Notes under the pieces: model-generated | Database searches by the model: none | Seen by the model: the letters and a program-made list of their open reading frames with translations, nothing else | What the model was told of the DNA's origin: nothing | Position numbers and translations under genes: made by a program | In this document: in pieces, positions 52,717-61,704 of the stretch | Position numbering within the stretch: position 1 is the first letter of the stretch | Layout of the letters: every line of letters starts with the position of its first letter | Source: Geopsychrobacter electrodiphilus DSM 16401 | GTDB taxonomy: Bacteria > Desulfobacterota > Desulfuromonadia > Desulfuromonadales > Geopsychrobacteraceae | Reading direction: 5' to 3' | Length of the DNA: 64,000 nucleotides | Assembly: GCF_000384395.1 (NCBI RefSeq) | Contig: NZ_ARWE01000001.1 | Location: 1,054,001 to 1,118,000, forward strand

Positions 52717-54306
52717 TTACTCGCAGAGATCAACCTTCATGTCCCAGTTTTTAATTTTCATGGTGCCGTTTTTAGCAAGGTTAAGCTGCATTTTGAAGCA
52801 GCGATCAAACAGCTGCGGCTCGTGACCAACCCCACGGGCCAGGCAGTCCTTCGCGGCGATATCAAAATATTCCTGCATGATCGGCTTGTACTCGGGATGG
52901 ACGCACTTGTCAATAATCAGCTGAGCGCGATCCTTAGGTGCCAGGCCACGACAGTCGGCCAGACCCTGTTCGGTGACCAGGACGTCGAGGTCGTGCTCTG
53001 TGTGGTCGATATGCGGCGCCTTGGGGACGACGCAGGTGATGCCGCGCGGGTCGGTCTTCGACGGACGGGTCGAGGGCGCATGCATTATTTTCAGGTAACC
53101 GTTGCGCAAAAAGTCGCCGGAACCGCCGAGGCCGTTGATCATCCGGGTGCCGCCAACCAGAGTCGAGTTGGCGTGAGCGTATATATCAAACTCAACCGGG
53201 GTGTTCATGGCGATGACGCCCAGACGGCGGATCGGCTCAGGCGAATTGGAGATTGAAATCGGACGCATCAGGATTTTGTCCGCGTATTTGTCCCAGTTGT
53301 CGAAGAAGCGCGGGAAGCCGGATGATTCGGAGAGTGATAGTGAGCAGGCCGAAGCGAAGTCGAGTTTGCCTGAGTCAAAGAAGTCGAGCATGGTATCCTG
53401 CAGAACCTCGGTAAAGACAGTGAGGTTTTTGAACGGTCCCTTGGCCAGACCACCGACGACAGCGTTTGCGATGGAGCCGACGCCCGATTGAAGGGGCAGC
53501 AGGTTTTCCGGCAGACGGCCACGTTTAACTTCGTGGGCGAAGAACTCCATGATGTGACCAGCAATCGCTTCGGATGTGTCGTCCATTTCGCTGAAGGCGC
53601 GACCTTTGTCACGATGCTTGGATTCGACGATGGCGACCACCCGGCTGATATCGATCGGGACGTAGGGGGTGCCAATGCGCGTATCGGCGGCGGTGATCAT
53701 GAACGGCTGACGATGGGGCGGCTTGTTCTGCATCAGGATATCGTGCAGACCTTCAAACGAAGGCTGTCCGGTGTTGACTTCAAGGATGATCTTGTCTGCG
53801 ACGGTGACCAGTTCGGGCACCAGGCCGCAGGATGAGGTGAGGGCCAGGCCGCCATCTTCGGTGATCGCCGAAACTTCGATGACAGCGACGTCAATCCGGC
53901 CGTTCTCAGTGTAGAAACCGTAGCCGAGATCCTGAGCAAAGTGACCCAGGTGCTTGTCACCCATGCGGATGCGGCCTTCATTGATTCCTTTGGCAATATT
54001 CTTGCCGGTCTGGTAGGGCCAGCGACGGTCGATCATGTCGAGGGATGCCCAGCGGTCTTCGGTCTCCGCTCCAGCCGAGGCTCCGACAAAGAGATTGTAT
54101 TTTGTTTTGCCCTGAAGATTGTTCTTCTCAACGTGATCGGCCAGAGCGATTGGTACCGCTTTGGGGTAGCCGGCAGGAGTAAAACCAGACCAGCCGATAT
54201 TCATGCCGGGCTTGAAAAACTCAACACATTGTTCAGCCGTTTTGACCTTCTTGAGTAGTTCTTTACAACGGACGCGATCATCCAGTGTTCCGTATATGTT
54301 CGACAT
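52717..54306 (-). CDS. Acetyl-CoA hydrolase/transferase family, succinyl-CoA:acetate CoA-transferase type
   Basis: This 529-residue cytoplasmic enzyme moves CoA between acyl groups. The family catalytic Glu is E300 ([11 protein letters not shown]). Other conserved parts: [45 protein letters not shown], and [14 protein letters not shown] near the C-terminus. In Geobacter relatives such enzymes convert acetate plus succinyl-CoA to acetyl-CoA plus succinate, which closes the TCA cycle during acetate oxidation. I infer that role from similarity; a plain acetyl-CoA hydrolase is the alternative. AAGGAGG precedes the ATG. A promoter and a palindrome lie upstream. Confidence 0.9.
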   Translation of the reverse strand: MSNIYGTLDDRVRCKELLKKVKTAEQCVEFFKPGMNIGWSGFTPAGYPKAVPIALADHVEKNNLQGKTKYNLFVGASAGAETEDRWASLDMIDRRWPYQTGKNIAKGINEGRIRMGDKHLGHFAQDLGYGFYTENGRIDVAVIEVSAITEDGGLALTSSCGLVPELVTVADKIILEVNTGQPSFEGLHDILMQNKPPHRQPFMITAADTRIGTPYVPIDISRVVAIVESKHRDKGRAFSEMDDTSEAIAGHIMEFFAHEVKRGRLPENLLPLQSGVGSIANAVVGGLAKGPFKNLTVFTEVLQDTMLDFFDSGKLDFASACSLSLSESSGFPRFFDNWDKYADKILMRPISISNSPEPIRRLGVIAMNTPVEFDIYAHANSTLVGGTRMINGLGGSGDFLRNGYLKIMHAPSTRPSKTDPRGITCVVPKAPHIDHTEHDLDVLVTEQGLADCRGLAPKDRAQLIIDKCVHPEYKPIMQEYFDIAAKDCLARGVGHEPQLFDRCFKMQLNLAKNGTMKIKNWDMKVDLCE

Positions 54307-54335
54307 TCTCTCTCTCCTCCTTGTGAAAGGCTCTA

Positions 54336-54353
54336 ATGGTACCTCATTAGGTA
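54336..54353 (-). promoter_or_regulatory. GGTACCT palindrome before the CoA-transferase gene
   Basis: An 18-bp palindrome, GGTACCTCATTAGGTACC, with 8 of 9 symmetric pairs lies 30 bases before the start codon, in the leader of the mapped promoter. It is a good candidate operator; the protein is unknown. Confidence 0.5.
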
Positions 54354-54509
54354 CCTGCCGGAATTGTTAACCAAAGCTGTGGCGAAATGGCGGATTTATA
54401 ATCTCTGGAGGGCTCAGTGGTGGTTTGATCCCAGACCTTAGAACCGCTTCAGTCGTTGGAAAGTGTATTAAACTTTCTCTAATAGAATGACGTTATAAGA
54501 ACGACGTTT

Positions 54510-54538
54510 TTTATATAATGGCATATATCGCAAGTCAA
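54510..54538 (-). promoter_or_regulatory. Promoter of the CoA-transferase gene
   Basis: On the minus strand TTGACT (54533-54538), 17 bases, TATAAA (54510-54515). The hexamers and spacing are identical to the livK promoter. The leader would be close to 195 bases. Confidence 0.6.
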
Positions 54539-54610
54539 GTGAAAAGAAGGAATAAGGGGAGATTTATCATTTCTGGTATTTAGGTGGTTTTAGCTGGGCT
54601 TTTTTAACAG

Positions 54611-54646
54611 AACAGGCCGCTAAAACTTGAATTTTAGAGGCCTGTT
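54611..54646 (-). terminator. Terminator after the BamD-like gene
   Basis: AACAGGCC pairs with GGCCTGTT, and TAAAA pairs inside with TTTTA, forming an interrupted 13-bp stem 25 bases downstream of the stop codon. The T tract on the minus strand is weak. Confidence 0.65.
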
Positions 54647-54670
54647 ATTCGATCGATAAGTCGTGAGCGC

Positions 54671-55411
54671 TCAGTAGTCTTTTGCGAGAATTTTTTGAGC
54701 CTGGCTGATGTATTGGCTATCCGGGAACTGGTCAAACAGGGTGTTGAAGATATCCGCAGCTTCCTTTTTCCGGTGAAGCTTGAGATAGGCCGTGCCGAGA
54801 TAGAAAAAGGCCTCATCGCGATAATAGTAATTGGGGAATTCTTTGAGAATGCCTTTAAGTCGGTTGATAGCGGCCTGGTAGTGGCCGGTGCGCAGGTAGA
54901 ACCGGCCAATATAAACCTCACGTTCGGCCAGGCGATTGCGCGTGCGCTGCACTAAGACGCTCACCTCTTCAATCCTTTTATCCGAAGGATAGTCCTTCAT
55001 AAACCGCTGGAAGGTGTGCAGTGCGTTTTCGGTGGCGGTTTGATCGCGGTCCTCGCTCAGCATCTGTTTGTAATAAGACATCCCTAAAAAATAGAGGGCA
55101 TCCGGCAGGCGCTTGTCTCGAGGATGCTCTTTGACGAATGCGCTGTAGCTGGATGCGGCTTCTTCAAAGTTGTCGGACAGATATTGTGCTTCAGCTATTT
55201 TCAGTTCGGCCAGTTTATTCAGTTCTGGAGAATAATAGCTGTCCCGAACCTTCTTCCATGAGGCTACGGCATCTTCATAAAGGTGGCTATCGAAAAATCT
55301 CTCCCCCTCTTTGAAATAATAATCAGCAGAGCGTGGTGGAGGAACAATTGTCGGGTTGCAGGCCGTAAGGAGAATCAACAGGATGAGGCTAAAAAGCAGA
55401 GATCTGAACAT
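54671..55411 (-). CDS. bamD: Outer-membrane assembly lipoprotein, BamD/YfiO-like
   Basis: This 246-residue lipoprotein has signal MFRSLLFSLILLILLTAC (lipid Cys 18) followed by TPR repeats. YYFKEGERFFDSHLYEDAV, FVKEHPRDKRLPDALYFLG, FPNYYYRDEAFFYLGTAYL and FPDSQYISQAQKIL are typical BamD segments. In E. coli BamD is the essential partner of BamA in beta-barrel insertion. The start at 55411 is chosen for the signal peptide; an ATG ten codons upstream adds a polar stretch. It is separated by 66 bases from the transglutaminase gene. Confidence 0.85.
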   Translation of the reverse strand: MFRSLLFSLILLILLTACNPTIVPPPRSADYYFKEGERFFDSHLYEDAVASWKKVRDSYYSPELNKLAELKIAEAQYLSDNFEEAASSYSAFVKEHPRDKRLPDALYFLGMSYYKQMLSEDRDQTATENALHTFQRFMKDYPSDKRIEEVSVLVQRTRNRLAEREVYIGRFYLRTGHYQAAINRLKGILKEFPNYYYRDEAFFYLGTAYLKLHRKKEAADIFNTLFDQFPDSQYISQAQKILAKDY

Positions 55412-55477
55412 CTTTTTATCGTGCCTTGTCTTTGAAAGCAAAAATTCGTTTCAAGCTACGGAATCTTAAGGCGTTTG

Positions 55478-57454
55478 TCAATCTTTGACTGTTGCCGTGT
55501 CCCGGCCTTTCACGGAGGTATAAATCTCTTCGTGAACATGTTTGAAGCAGAATTGATGCGCTGGAATTTGCTGAATAATACGATTTAACTGCATGAGCTC
55601 GTTGGGGTCCAGTTCAGCCCCTCGATAGAGCGCAGCCCCATAAATCCGGGCAAAGTCTGCACAGAGAGGCTCCTGGCTTAGCTCGGCAATCGCAAAAAGT
55701 CCGAGATGATCGGGAATTTCCGTCTCGCCTGTCGCCTTGCGCAGGGCGCGCAGGTAACGCTTCATTATTTTCTGTTCTTGACTGGGATGTTTACCAAGTT
55801 TCCTGAACGACAGTCCGAGAGGGATAAAAAAGCAGAGCGGCAGTAACCACCAGAGATAACCTCCGGGTAATTCAGGTTTGAACTGGTGCAGTCTCTTGCC
55901 CGTCGCAAATAGAAGCGTCATCTGGGCCTGCAGGTCGTAAGTGATGACAAATCGACTCCAGGCCGTATCCAGAAAATCGGTGACCGTTTGCGACCAATTG
56001 AAAGGCAGACGTGCCAGCCCGTTAACCGCCACGCCGGCGTTGATTGCCAGTCGACTGGGGTCGAGTCGTTGCCAATGATTTTGATCATCAAGCGCTTCAA
56101 CCCAGACGTGTGCCATATCTTCATCGACCAGATAGTAGCCGCCCAATTCGTTATAGCGCCCTCCCAGATAGCCGCCGACCAGCCTGGTCGGCACCCCTGA
56201 GATACGCAGGAGAAGCGCGTATGATGAAGCAAAATATTCGCAGTAGCCGCGTTTACTGTCGAACAGAAAGGTCTCGACCGGGGTCTCACTCAGTTGCAGG
56301 TTGCGTGCGGCATAGGACAGTTTCTGCTGGCGGAAAAAATCGGTTGCGGCCCGGATCTTTGACGCGCGGTCAGGCTGTTTGGCGATTTCGGCGGCAATCA
56401 TGGTGAGGCGCTGCCCGCTGTGCTCAGGAATTTGAAGATAAAAGTCTTCTCTGGCAATGTCTTTTATTTCTTGAACGCCGCTGCGGGAAGACACAACCCT
56501 GTAGCGAAAGGATTTTCCCTGGCGGTAGCGGGCTTCAAACACCCCATCGGCAGAGACGCTGTTTCTGATTTCGGAGATTTCAATCGGCAGATCGAGCCCG
56601 GGAAGGTAGCGATCATTGCGCGGTTGACTGAAAATAAGCTGTGATGTTTTTAGGGCTTTCTCCGTGTTGATATCCGCCGGTGCCCTTTTGTCGCGAGTCC
56701 AGCGGCGCCCGTCGGTCTGGTTCAACACCAGCCCACGCCAGTAAAGTTCCTGTGGATCGATTGCGGCCATCTCGACTCGAAATGCCGCTGCGCCACTACT
56801 ACCGAGATTGGCCAGACTTCCCGGGCTGACCTCTTCACTGAACCCGGCGTTTGAGGTAGCTGCCGGATTGAGGAAGTTCCACAACGGGTGTTCGGTGCGG
56901 GGGAGCAGGGTGAAGAAGAACAGCATCAGGAGCAAGGATCCGAGCGGTAACATTGATCCGGTGCGGAGCAGGCTGCGCCACTGTTGAGGGTTCAGCTGCA
57001 GCGTCGGATCCGTGGCGTAGAAACTGGTCAATAGCAAGCCGAAGGTCACCAGACTGATCAGCAGGATCAAACTGATCAGGTAGCCGGCGCTGAGACTCAG
57101 CAGAGATGATGCCGCCAGAATAAAGGTCGACAAGACAAAAATCTGCAGCAGGTTGCGCCCCGATTTGTCGGTCACCAGGCGCACTGCAAGGAGCAAGACC
57201 AGCATGTTGATGAGCGGTTCAACAATGTTGGTCCGTGACATCTGCAACAGGTAAAAGAAGAAGCAACCGAATGAGAGCAGGGTCGCCGGGAGCGGGCGCA
57301 GCACTTGCAGCTTGCGCCGATCCGCAATAAAACCCGCGATCAATGCCGCAAGCCCGGCGATTTGGGCGAGAGGAGTTAGATACAGAAAGGCCGGCGCCAG
57401 CCCGATTATGGCCACGAGGCTGGCGAGGATCTGCAGCACCTTCTCAACGGCCAT
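55478..57454 (-). CDS. Membrane transglutaminase-like protein (TgpA/DUF3488 type)
   Basis: This 658-residue protein has about six N-terminal membrane helices (1-200, DUF3488 region), a periplasmic transglutaminase-like domain (about 335-480), a further membrane helix (about 533-552) and a cytoplasmic tail. The Cys-His-Asp triad is complete: C405 (RGYCEYFASS), H449 (AHVWVEALDD) and D465 (RLDPSR). The natural substrate of this family is unknown. It overlaps the DUF58 gene by 11 bases, forming the common MoxR-DUF58-transglutaminase trio. Confidence 0.9.
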   Translation of the reverse strand: MAVEKVLQILASLVAIIGLAPAFLYLTPLAQIAGLAALIAGFIADRRKLQVLRPLPATLLSFGCFFFYLLQMSRTNIVEPLINMLVLLLAVRLVTDKSGRNLLQIFVLSTFILAASSLLSLSAGYLISLILLISLVTFGLLLTSFYATDPTLQLNPQQWRSLLRTGSMLPLGSLLLMLFFFTLLPRTEHPLWNFLNPAATSNAGFSEEVSPGSLANLGSSGAAAFRVEMAAIDPQELYWRGLVLNQTDGRRWTRDKRAPADINTEKALKTSQLIFSQPRNDRYLPGLDLPIEISEIRNSVSADGVFEARYRQGKSFRYRVVSSRSGVQEIKDIAREDFYLQIPEHSGQRLTMIAAEIAKQPDRASKIRAATDFFRQQKLSYAARNLQLSETPVETFLFDSKRGYCEYFASSYALLLRISGVPTRLVGGYLGGRYNELGGYYLVDEDMAHVWVEALDDQNHWQRLDPSRLAINAGVAVNGLARLPFNWSQTVTDFLDTAWSRFVITYDLQAQMTLLFATGKRLHQFKPELPGGYLWWLLPLCFFIPLGLSFRKLGKHPSQEQKIMKRYLRALRKATGETEIPDHLGLFAIAELSQEPLCADFARIYGAALYRGAELDPNELMQLNRIIQQIPAHQFCFKHVHEEIYTSVKGRDTATVKD

Positions 57455-58286
57455 GGTAGAGAGCCAGTTCGGTTAGGAGGCGGCGGCGCTGTCCATTGCC
57501 GCTTTGGGGTGAGATGAAACGTCCATTGAGCTTGAGACCGACCGGGCGCTGGTGGCGGAATTGCTCGAGCATCAGGCCCGTCGCCCGCCGGAGTTTCTCC
57601 TCAGTGGCCCCAGCCAGCTGAGCAATGTCGATCACGATCGGCTCTGCACCAAGGCCCTCATGTTGCTTGACCTTAAGACTGTTATGGCGTGCTGACAGCT
57701 TCCAGTGGATCGCCTTCAGCGGTTCTCCTCCACGGTAATCGTGGATCCCCCGCAGGTCGCCACTATCGCCGCTGACCGAACGCGCCAGCTGGTGGCGTTG
57801 GGCGTGATACCCTGCTACCGTCGGGGCTTGAGTCCGCTGTGGTTGAGGGAAAACCAGTAACTCCTGGTTAACTTCGATGCGCAGCGACCGCACAAAAAAG
57901 TTGATCGGAAAGCAGGAGTCGATCCAGATATATTTTAGCTGTTGCTGGCCGCGCCGGGACCAGTTCAGCATCAGACTCTGTTCTTCGGTGCCCCTGGCGG
58001 AGATCTGTGGAAAGAGCGGGAAGTCCGCGCCGAGATGCACGCGGATCAGGAAGGCTGGCAAGCGGTGGCGACGATTCTGTACACAGACCCCGATCAGGGT
58101 TGGCTGACCGGCAAAGATCTCCTGCGGCAAGGTGAGTTTGATCAGGAGGTTGCGCAGATTCTGCTGTCCCAGCCAGCCGGAGACGGCCATGAAACCGAGC
58201 AGGGCCGAGACCAGCAGGTACAGCAGGTTGTTGCCGGTGTTGACCGCCGCAAAGCCAAGAAACAGCGTCATGCCGACATAAACCAT
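57444..58286 (-). CDS. DUF58 domain protein
   Basis: This protein of at least 280 residues has two membrane helices at the start (GMTLFLGFAAVNTGNNLLYL) and a beta-rich/VWA-like part. The DUF58 signature GDLRGIHDYRGGEPLKAIHW is at about 180-200. The same frame stays open upstream of 58286 and encodes GLKLTRAG, a stretch that belongs to the family N-terminus, but it offers no ATG, GTG or TTG. So 58286 may be slightly too short. It lies between moxR and the transglutaminase gene and probably acts with both. Confidence 0.85.
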   Translation of the reverse strand: MVYVGMTLFLGFAAVNTGNNLLYLLVSALLGFMAVSGWLGQQNLRNLLIKLTLPQEIFAGQPTLIGVCVQNRRHRLPAFLIRVHLGADFPLFPQISARGTEEQSLMLNWSRRGQQQLKYIWIDSCFPINFFVRSLRIEVNQELLVFPQPQRTQAPTVAGYHAQRHQLARSVSGDSGDLRGIHDYRGGEPLKAIHWKLSARHNSLKVKQHEGLGAEPIVIDIAQLAGATEEKLRRATGLMLEQFRHQRPVGLKLNGRFISPQSGNGQRRRLLTELALYHGR

Positions 58287-58303
58287 GCCGGCTCGGGTAA
58301 GTT

Positions 58304-59242
58304 TTAGGCCATAGGAACGGGCAGTTTTTGGAGCAGCGATCGGATGATCTCCTGTTTGTTCTGGGTTTCGTATTCGGTTTTCAGAATCAGGCGGTGAGCC
58401 GTCACCGGCAGCGCGATCGCCTGGACATCTTCAGGAACAACATAATTACGTCCCTTTAAGTAGGCCTCAGCGCGGGCGGCATCGGCCAGGTTGATCCCGC
58501 CGCGGGTTGAAATTCCCGCTAAAACCAGAGGATGTTGACGGCTCGCCTCGACCAGGTCGTAGATGAACCCCGCAACCTTCGTCCCGAGGGTGATCTCTGC
58601 CACAGCCTCGCGGGTTTCAAGAATCTGGGCGCGGCCGAGCAATGGTTCGATCCGGTCGAGTTGGTGTCGGATGCTGCCATGCTGAATAATCTGCCGTTCA
58701 AGCTCGGGCGGTGGATAGCCGATACCGGTCGCGGCCAGAAAACGGTCGAGTTGAGACTCCGGCAGGGCAAAGGTGCCGATCTGTTCCGCCGGATTCTGGG
58801 TGGCAATCACCATGAAGGGGTCCGGGAGGCTATAGGTTTTCCCTTCGAGGGTAACCCGACGTTCTTCCATCGCTTCGAGCATGGCACTCTGGGTTTTTGG
58901 CATGGTCCGGTTGACTTCATCGAGCAGCACCAGGTTGCTGAAGATCGGGCCTTCGATGAAACGAAAATTGTTCTTTTCGCGATCGAAAATTGATAGACCG
59001 GTTATGTCAGAGGGGAGCAGGTCGCTGGTGCACTGAACGCGACCGAAGCTCAGGCCGAGAATCTTCGACAGGGCCAGGGCCAGGCTGGTCTTGCCCAGAC
59101 CGGGGATATCCTCGATCAGCAGGTGTCCGCCTGAGAGCAGGCAGATCATCGCGATGCGCAGTGCACGCACCTTTCCCTGGAGAATATCATGCGTCAGATT
59201 GTCGATAATTTGCAGAATCAGGTCGCGGTGCGGGAGCTGCAT
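58304..59242 (-). CDS. MoxR-type AAA+ ATPase
   Basis: This 312-residue cytoplasmic AAA+ chaperone-like ATPase has Walker A IPGLGKTSLALALSKIL and Walker B LVLLDEVNRTMPKTQSAMLE. Sensor 1 is VIATQNPAEQIGTFALPE, with the arginine-finger stretch SQLDRF and the lid GISTRGGINLADAARA. MoxR proteins activate or assemble partner proteins, usually the DUF58/VWA protein encoded next to them. First gene of the trio. Confidence 0.93.
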   Translation of the reverse strand: MQLPHRDLILQIIDNLTHDILQGKVRALRIAMICLLSGGHLLIEDIPGLGKTSLALALSKILGLSFGRVQCTSDLLPSDITGLSIFDREKNNFRFIEGPIFSNLVLLDEVNRTMPKTQSAMLEAMEERRVTLEGKTYSLPDPFMVIATQNPAEQIGTFALPESQLDRFLAATGIGYPPPELERQIIQHGSIRHQLDRIEPLLGRAQILETREAVAEITLGTKVAGFIYDLVEASRQHPLVLAGISTRGGINLADAARAEAYLKGRNYVVPEDVQAIALPVTAHRLILKTEYETQNKQEIIRSLLQKLPVPMA

Positions 59243-59283
59243 TATTCAAGGTTCTCCATAACAGGGAAAGGATGACGCTAACC

Positions 59284-59289
59284 ATTATA
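59284..59289 (-). promoter_or_regulatory. Candidate -10 box for moxR
   Basis: A perfect TATAAT on the minus strand lies 42 bases before the moxR start. No good -35 is seen 16-18 bases further up. Confidence 0.35.
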
Positions 59290-59365
59290 GCGACAAATGA
59301 TCCGGCAGGTCTGCAGGGGTTAAAAATCTTCTTCTCAAAAAAGTTGAGTTAAGCGCGGTGGAATC

Positions 59366-59394
59366 TTGCACAGTCCCTGTTTGCCGCTTATGAT
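59366..59394 (+). promoter_or_regulatory. Candidate promoter of the acyl-CoA synthetase gene
   Basis: TTGCAC (59366-59371), 17 bases, TATGAT (59389-59394). The -10 is good and the -35 weak; the ATG lies 43 bases downstream. Confidence 0.45.
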
Positions 59395-59436
59395 GAGGGG
59401 AGGGGATTCAACTCTTTAGCGACGGGTGAGCTCAGA

Positions 59437-61341
59437 ATGCACAGATATAGCGATATAAATTACGGTACACTGTTCGAAATGTTCCTGCACAGTCGTTCCC
59501 AATATGCCGAGCAGATCGCCTTTGTTTATCGCGCAGCGGGGAGCGAATTCAGCGTCAGTTATGAAAAGCTCTACGAAGATGTTGTGATCCTGACGCGGGC
59601 CTTTGTCGAGCGGGGCATGAAAAAGGGGAGCCGGGTGATGATCCTGTCGGACAACCGCTACGGCTGGATTGTGACCGATATGGCCCTGGTCGCCCTCGGC
59701 GCGGTGAGTGTGCCGCGCGGTAGCGACACCCCGACGAGCGAGTTGGAATTTATCCTCGATCATTCGGCCTGCGAATTTCTGGTGATTGAAACCTCGGCGC
59801 TGCTCAAGGCCCACGAAGAGATGTTAAAGCGCAAAAAAATGCGCGCTATCTTTCTGATTGAAGGGGAGAAGACTCACCGCTGGTTTGATAACGTCTACAG
59901 CTATAACGACTTGCTCGAAGACCGGCGACTGACTGTGGATGAACTGGAAGTCTTTGCCGCGCGCTGCTTGCATTTGACTCAGGACGATCTTTTTACCCTG
60001 ATCTACACCAGTGGCACCACCGGGGTTCCCAAGGGGGTGCGTCTAACCCACCGCAATATCATGTACAACGTGCGGAATCTGCCGCACCTGGTCGGTCTAC
60101 GCGAGACTGACCGCTTTGTCTCGATCCTGCCGAGCTGGCACATTTTTGAGCGGGCGGTGGAATATCTCGCCCTCTCACAAGGCTGCTGTACGGTTTATTC
60201 CACGGTCAAGACCTTTGCCGCTGACCTGGAAAGCTATCGCCCGACGCTGGTGGCGACGGTCCCGCGCTTGTGGGAATCACTCCATGCCCGGGTCAACGGG
60301 ACCCTTGAAAAAGAAAATCCCCGCCGCGCAAAAATTTTCCGGACCCTGGTCGCCATTTCGACAGCAACTAACCGCCAGCGGCGTATTCTGCGTGATCAAC
60401 TGCCGATTTTCACCCAACAACCTTTCTTCAGACGTTGGCTGCGGAAGCTGCGGGCACTGTCCTGTCTGCTGTTACTGGTCCTGCCGGATAAGCTGGCCAA
60501 GTCACGTCTGCTGGCGGTGCAAGAGAAATTCGGTGGCCGTCTGCGCATGGCGATCAGCGGCGGCGGGAGTTTGCCTCCCTGGCTTGACGAGTGGATCGAC
60601 GCCGTCGGCATTCGGATCGTTAACGCCTATGGCATGACCGAGTGTGCACCGGCCATCGCCGGGCGCGCCCTCAACTGCGAAACCTTCAGCACCCTCGGAC
60701 TGCCGGTGGCCGACACCGAACTACGAATTGTCGATGAACAGGATCAGCCGGTTGCTGCCGGAGTTGAAGGCGAAATTCAGGTGAAGGGCGACCAGGTCTT
60801 TTCCGGTTACGAAAATAATGCCGAAGAAGATGACAAATCCTTTACCCCCGATGGCTTCTTCCGCACCGGCGACCTCGGGATGTTGACCCTGCGTGGTGAA
60901 CTGGTGATTACGGGGCGCTCCAAAGAGATTATCGTGCTGGCCAGCGGCGAAAATGTTGACCCCAGCCGCATCGAGTCAGCGATTACGCGTCTGCCGTTTA
61001 TCAGTGACGCGGTCCTGGTCGGGCAGGATAAAAAAGGGCTCGGAGCGCTGGTGGTTGCCGACTTCGATAAGCTGCGCGAGTTCGCTGCCAGCAAGCTGGA
61101 TATGATCATTGAGAGTACCGAGCATCTGCGCAGCAATCATCATCTGCTCGAAAAGGTCAAGGCCGAGATGAATCGCATGCTGAACAGCAAGAAAGGCTTC
61201 AAGCCGTTCGAGAAGTTACAGAATATCCATTTTCTCGAGGGTGAGTTCAAACCTGGGGAAGAGTTGACCAATACCCTGAAGAAAAAACGTCACGTCATTG
61301 AAAAAAAATATCACGAGCTGATTAGCAAACTCCTGAAATAG
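59437..61341 (+). CDS. AMP-dependent long-chain fatty acid:CoA ligase
   Basis: This 634-residue ANL-superfamily enzyme activates fatty acids to acyl-CoA via an acyl-adenylate. Motifs: P-loop TLIYTSGTTGVPKGVRLTHRN (about 188-210), the MSGG-like AISGGGSLPPWLDEW, YGMTECAPAIAGR, and the hinge and ATP region GFFRTGDLGMLTLRGELVITGR with KEIIVLASGENVDP. This matches the FAA1-type long-chain synthetases with an insertion of about 50 residues (near 295-345). Chain length is not certain. It stands alone with its own promoter. Confidence 0.92.
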   Translation: MHRYSDINYGTLFEMFLHSRSQYAEQIAFVYRAAGSEFSVSYEKLYEDVVILTRAFVERGMKKGSRVMILSDNRYGWIVTDMALVALGAVSVPRGSDTPTSELEFILDHSACEFLVIETSALLKAHEEMLKRKKMRAIFLIEGEKTHRWFDNVYSYNDLLEDRRLTVDELEVFAARCLHLTQDDLFTLIYTSGTTGVPKGVRLTHRNIMYNVRNLPHLVGLRETDRFVSILPSWHIFERAVEYLALSQGCCTVYSTVKTFAADLESYRPTLVATVPRLWESLHARVNGTLEKENPRRAKIFRTLVAISTATNRQRRILRDQLPIFTQQPFFRRWLRKLRALSCLLLLVLPDKLAKSRLLAVQEKFGGRLRMAISGGGSLPPWLDEWIDAVGIRIVNAYGMTECAPAIAGRALNCETFSTLGLPVADTELRIVDEQDQPVAAGVEGEIQVKGDQVFSGYENNAEEDDKSFTPDGFFRTGDLGMLTLRGELVITGRSKEIIVLASGENVDPSRIESAITRLPFISDAVLVGQDKKGLGALVVADFDKLREFAASKLDMIIESTEHLRSNHHLLEKVKAEMNRMLNSKKGFKPFEKLQNIHFLEGEFKPGEELTNTLKKKRHVIEKKYHELISKLLK

Positions 61342-61704
61342 GTTGCCGCAGTTATCCGTTGCAAAGAAAAGGCACGAGTCTGCTTGTCTCTATCATGACG
61401 CGCGGCACGCAGCACCGGCGGGGCGGGCCGCCAATCGCCGAGGGAGACAGAAGAACGTATGTTTGGATCATAGACAGACAGCTTGGGCGTTCGATTCTCC
61501 CGGGCGTTCTCGGCGCAATTTTCGGAAGACGTCGCACAAGCCAAAACAAAAAATTTCGACCGCAGCAGAGTCTTAACTTCAGTGGGGGGCATTTTAGATG
61601 GATTGACACTGGTCAGTCTCGCTCCCCTCGGGTATGGTGTAAGATTACAGTTGCAGGTAACCAGAGTCCCTGCCCCGATCACCAATAGCCGAAAGTCATT
61701 GACC
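61342..61704. other. Intergenic region, no gene recognised
   Basis: These 363 bases between the acyl-CoA ligase and the peptidase carry only short frames with no family resemblance on either strand. A TTGACA occurs near 61604 but no -10 follows at a fitting distance. The peptidase promoter is presumably here. I see no terminator after the ligase gene. Confidence 0.5.

Noticed and set aside
61485-61501. tRNA T-arm-like sequence GGGCG-TTCGATT-CTCCC
   Set aside because: One stem pair fails and no acceptor, D-arm or anticodon arm can be built around it.
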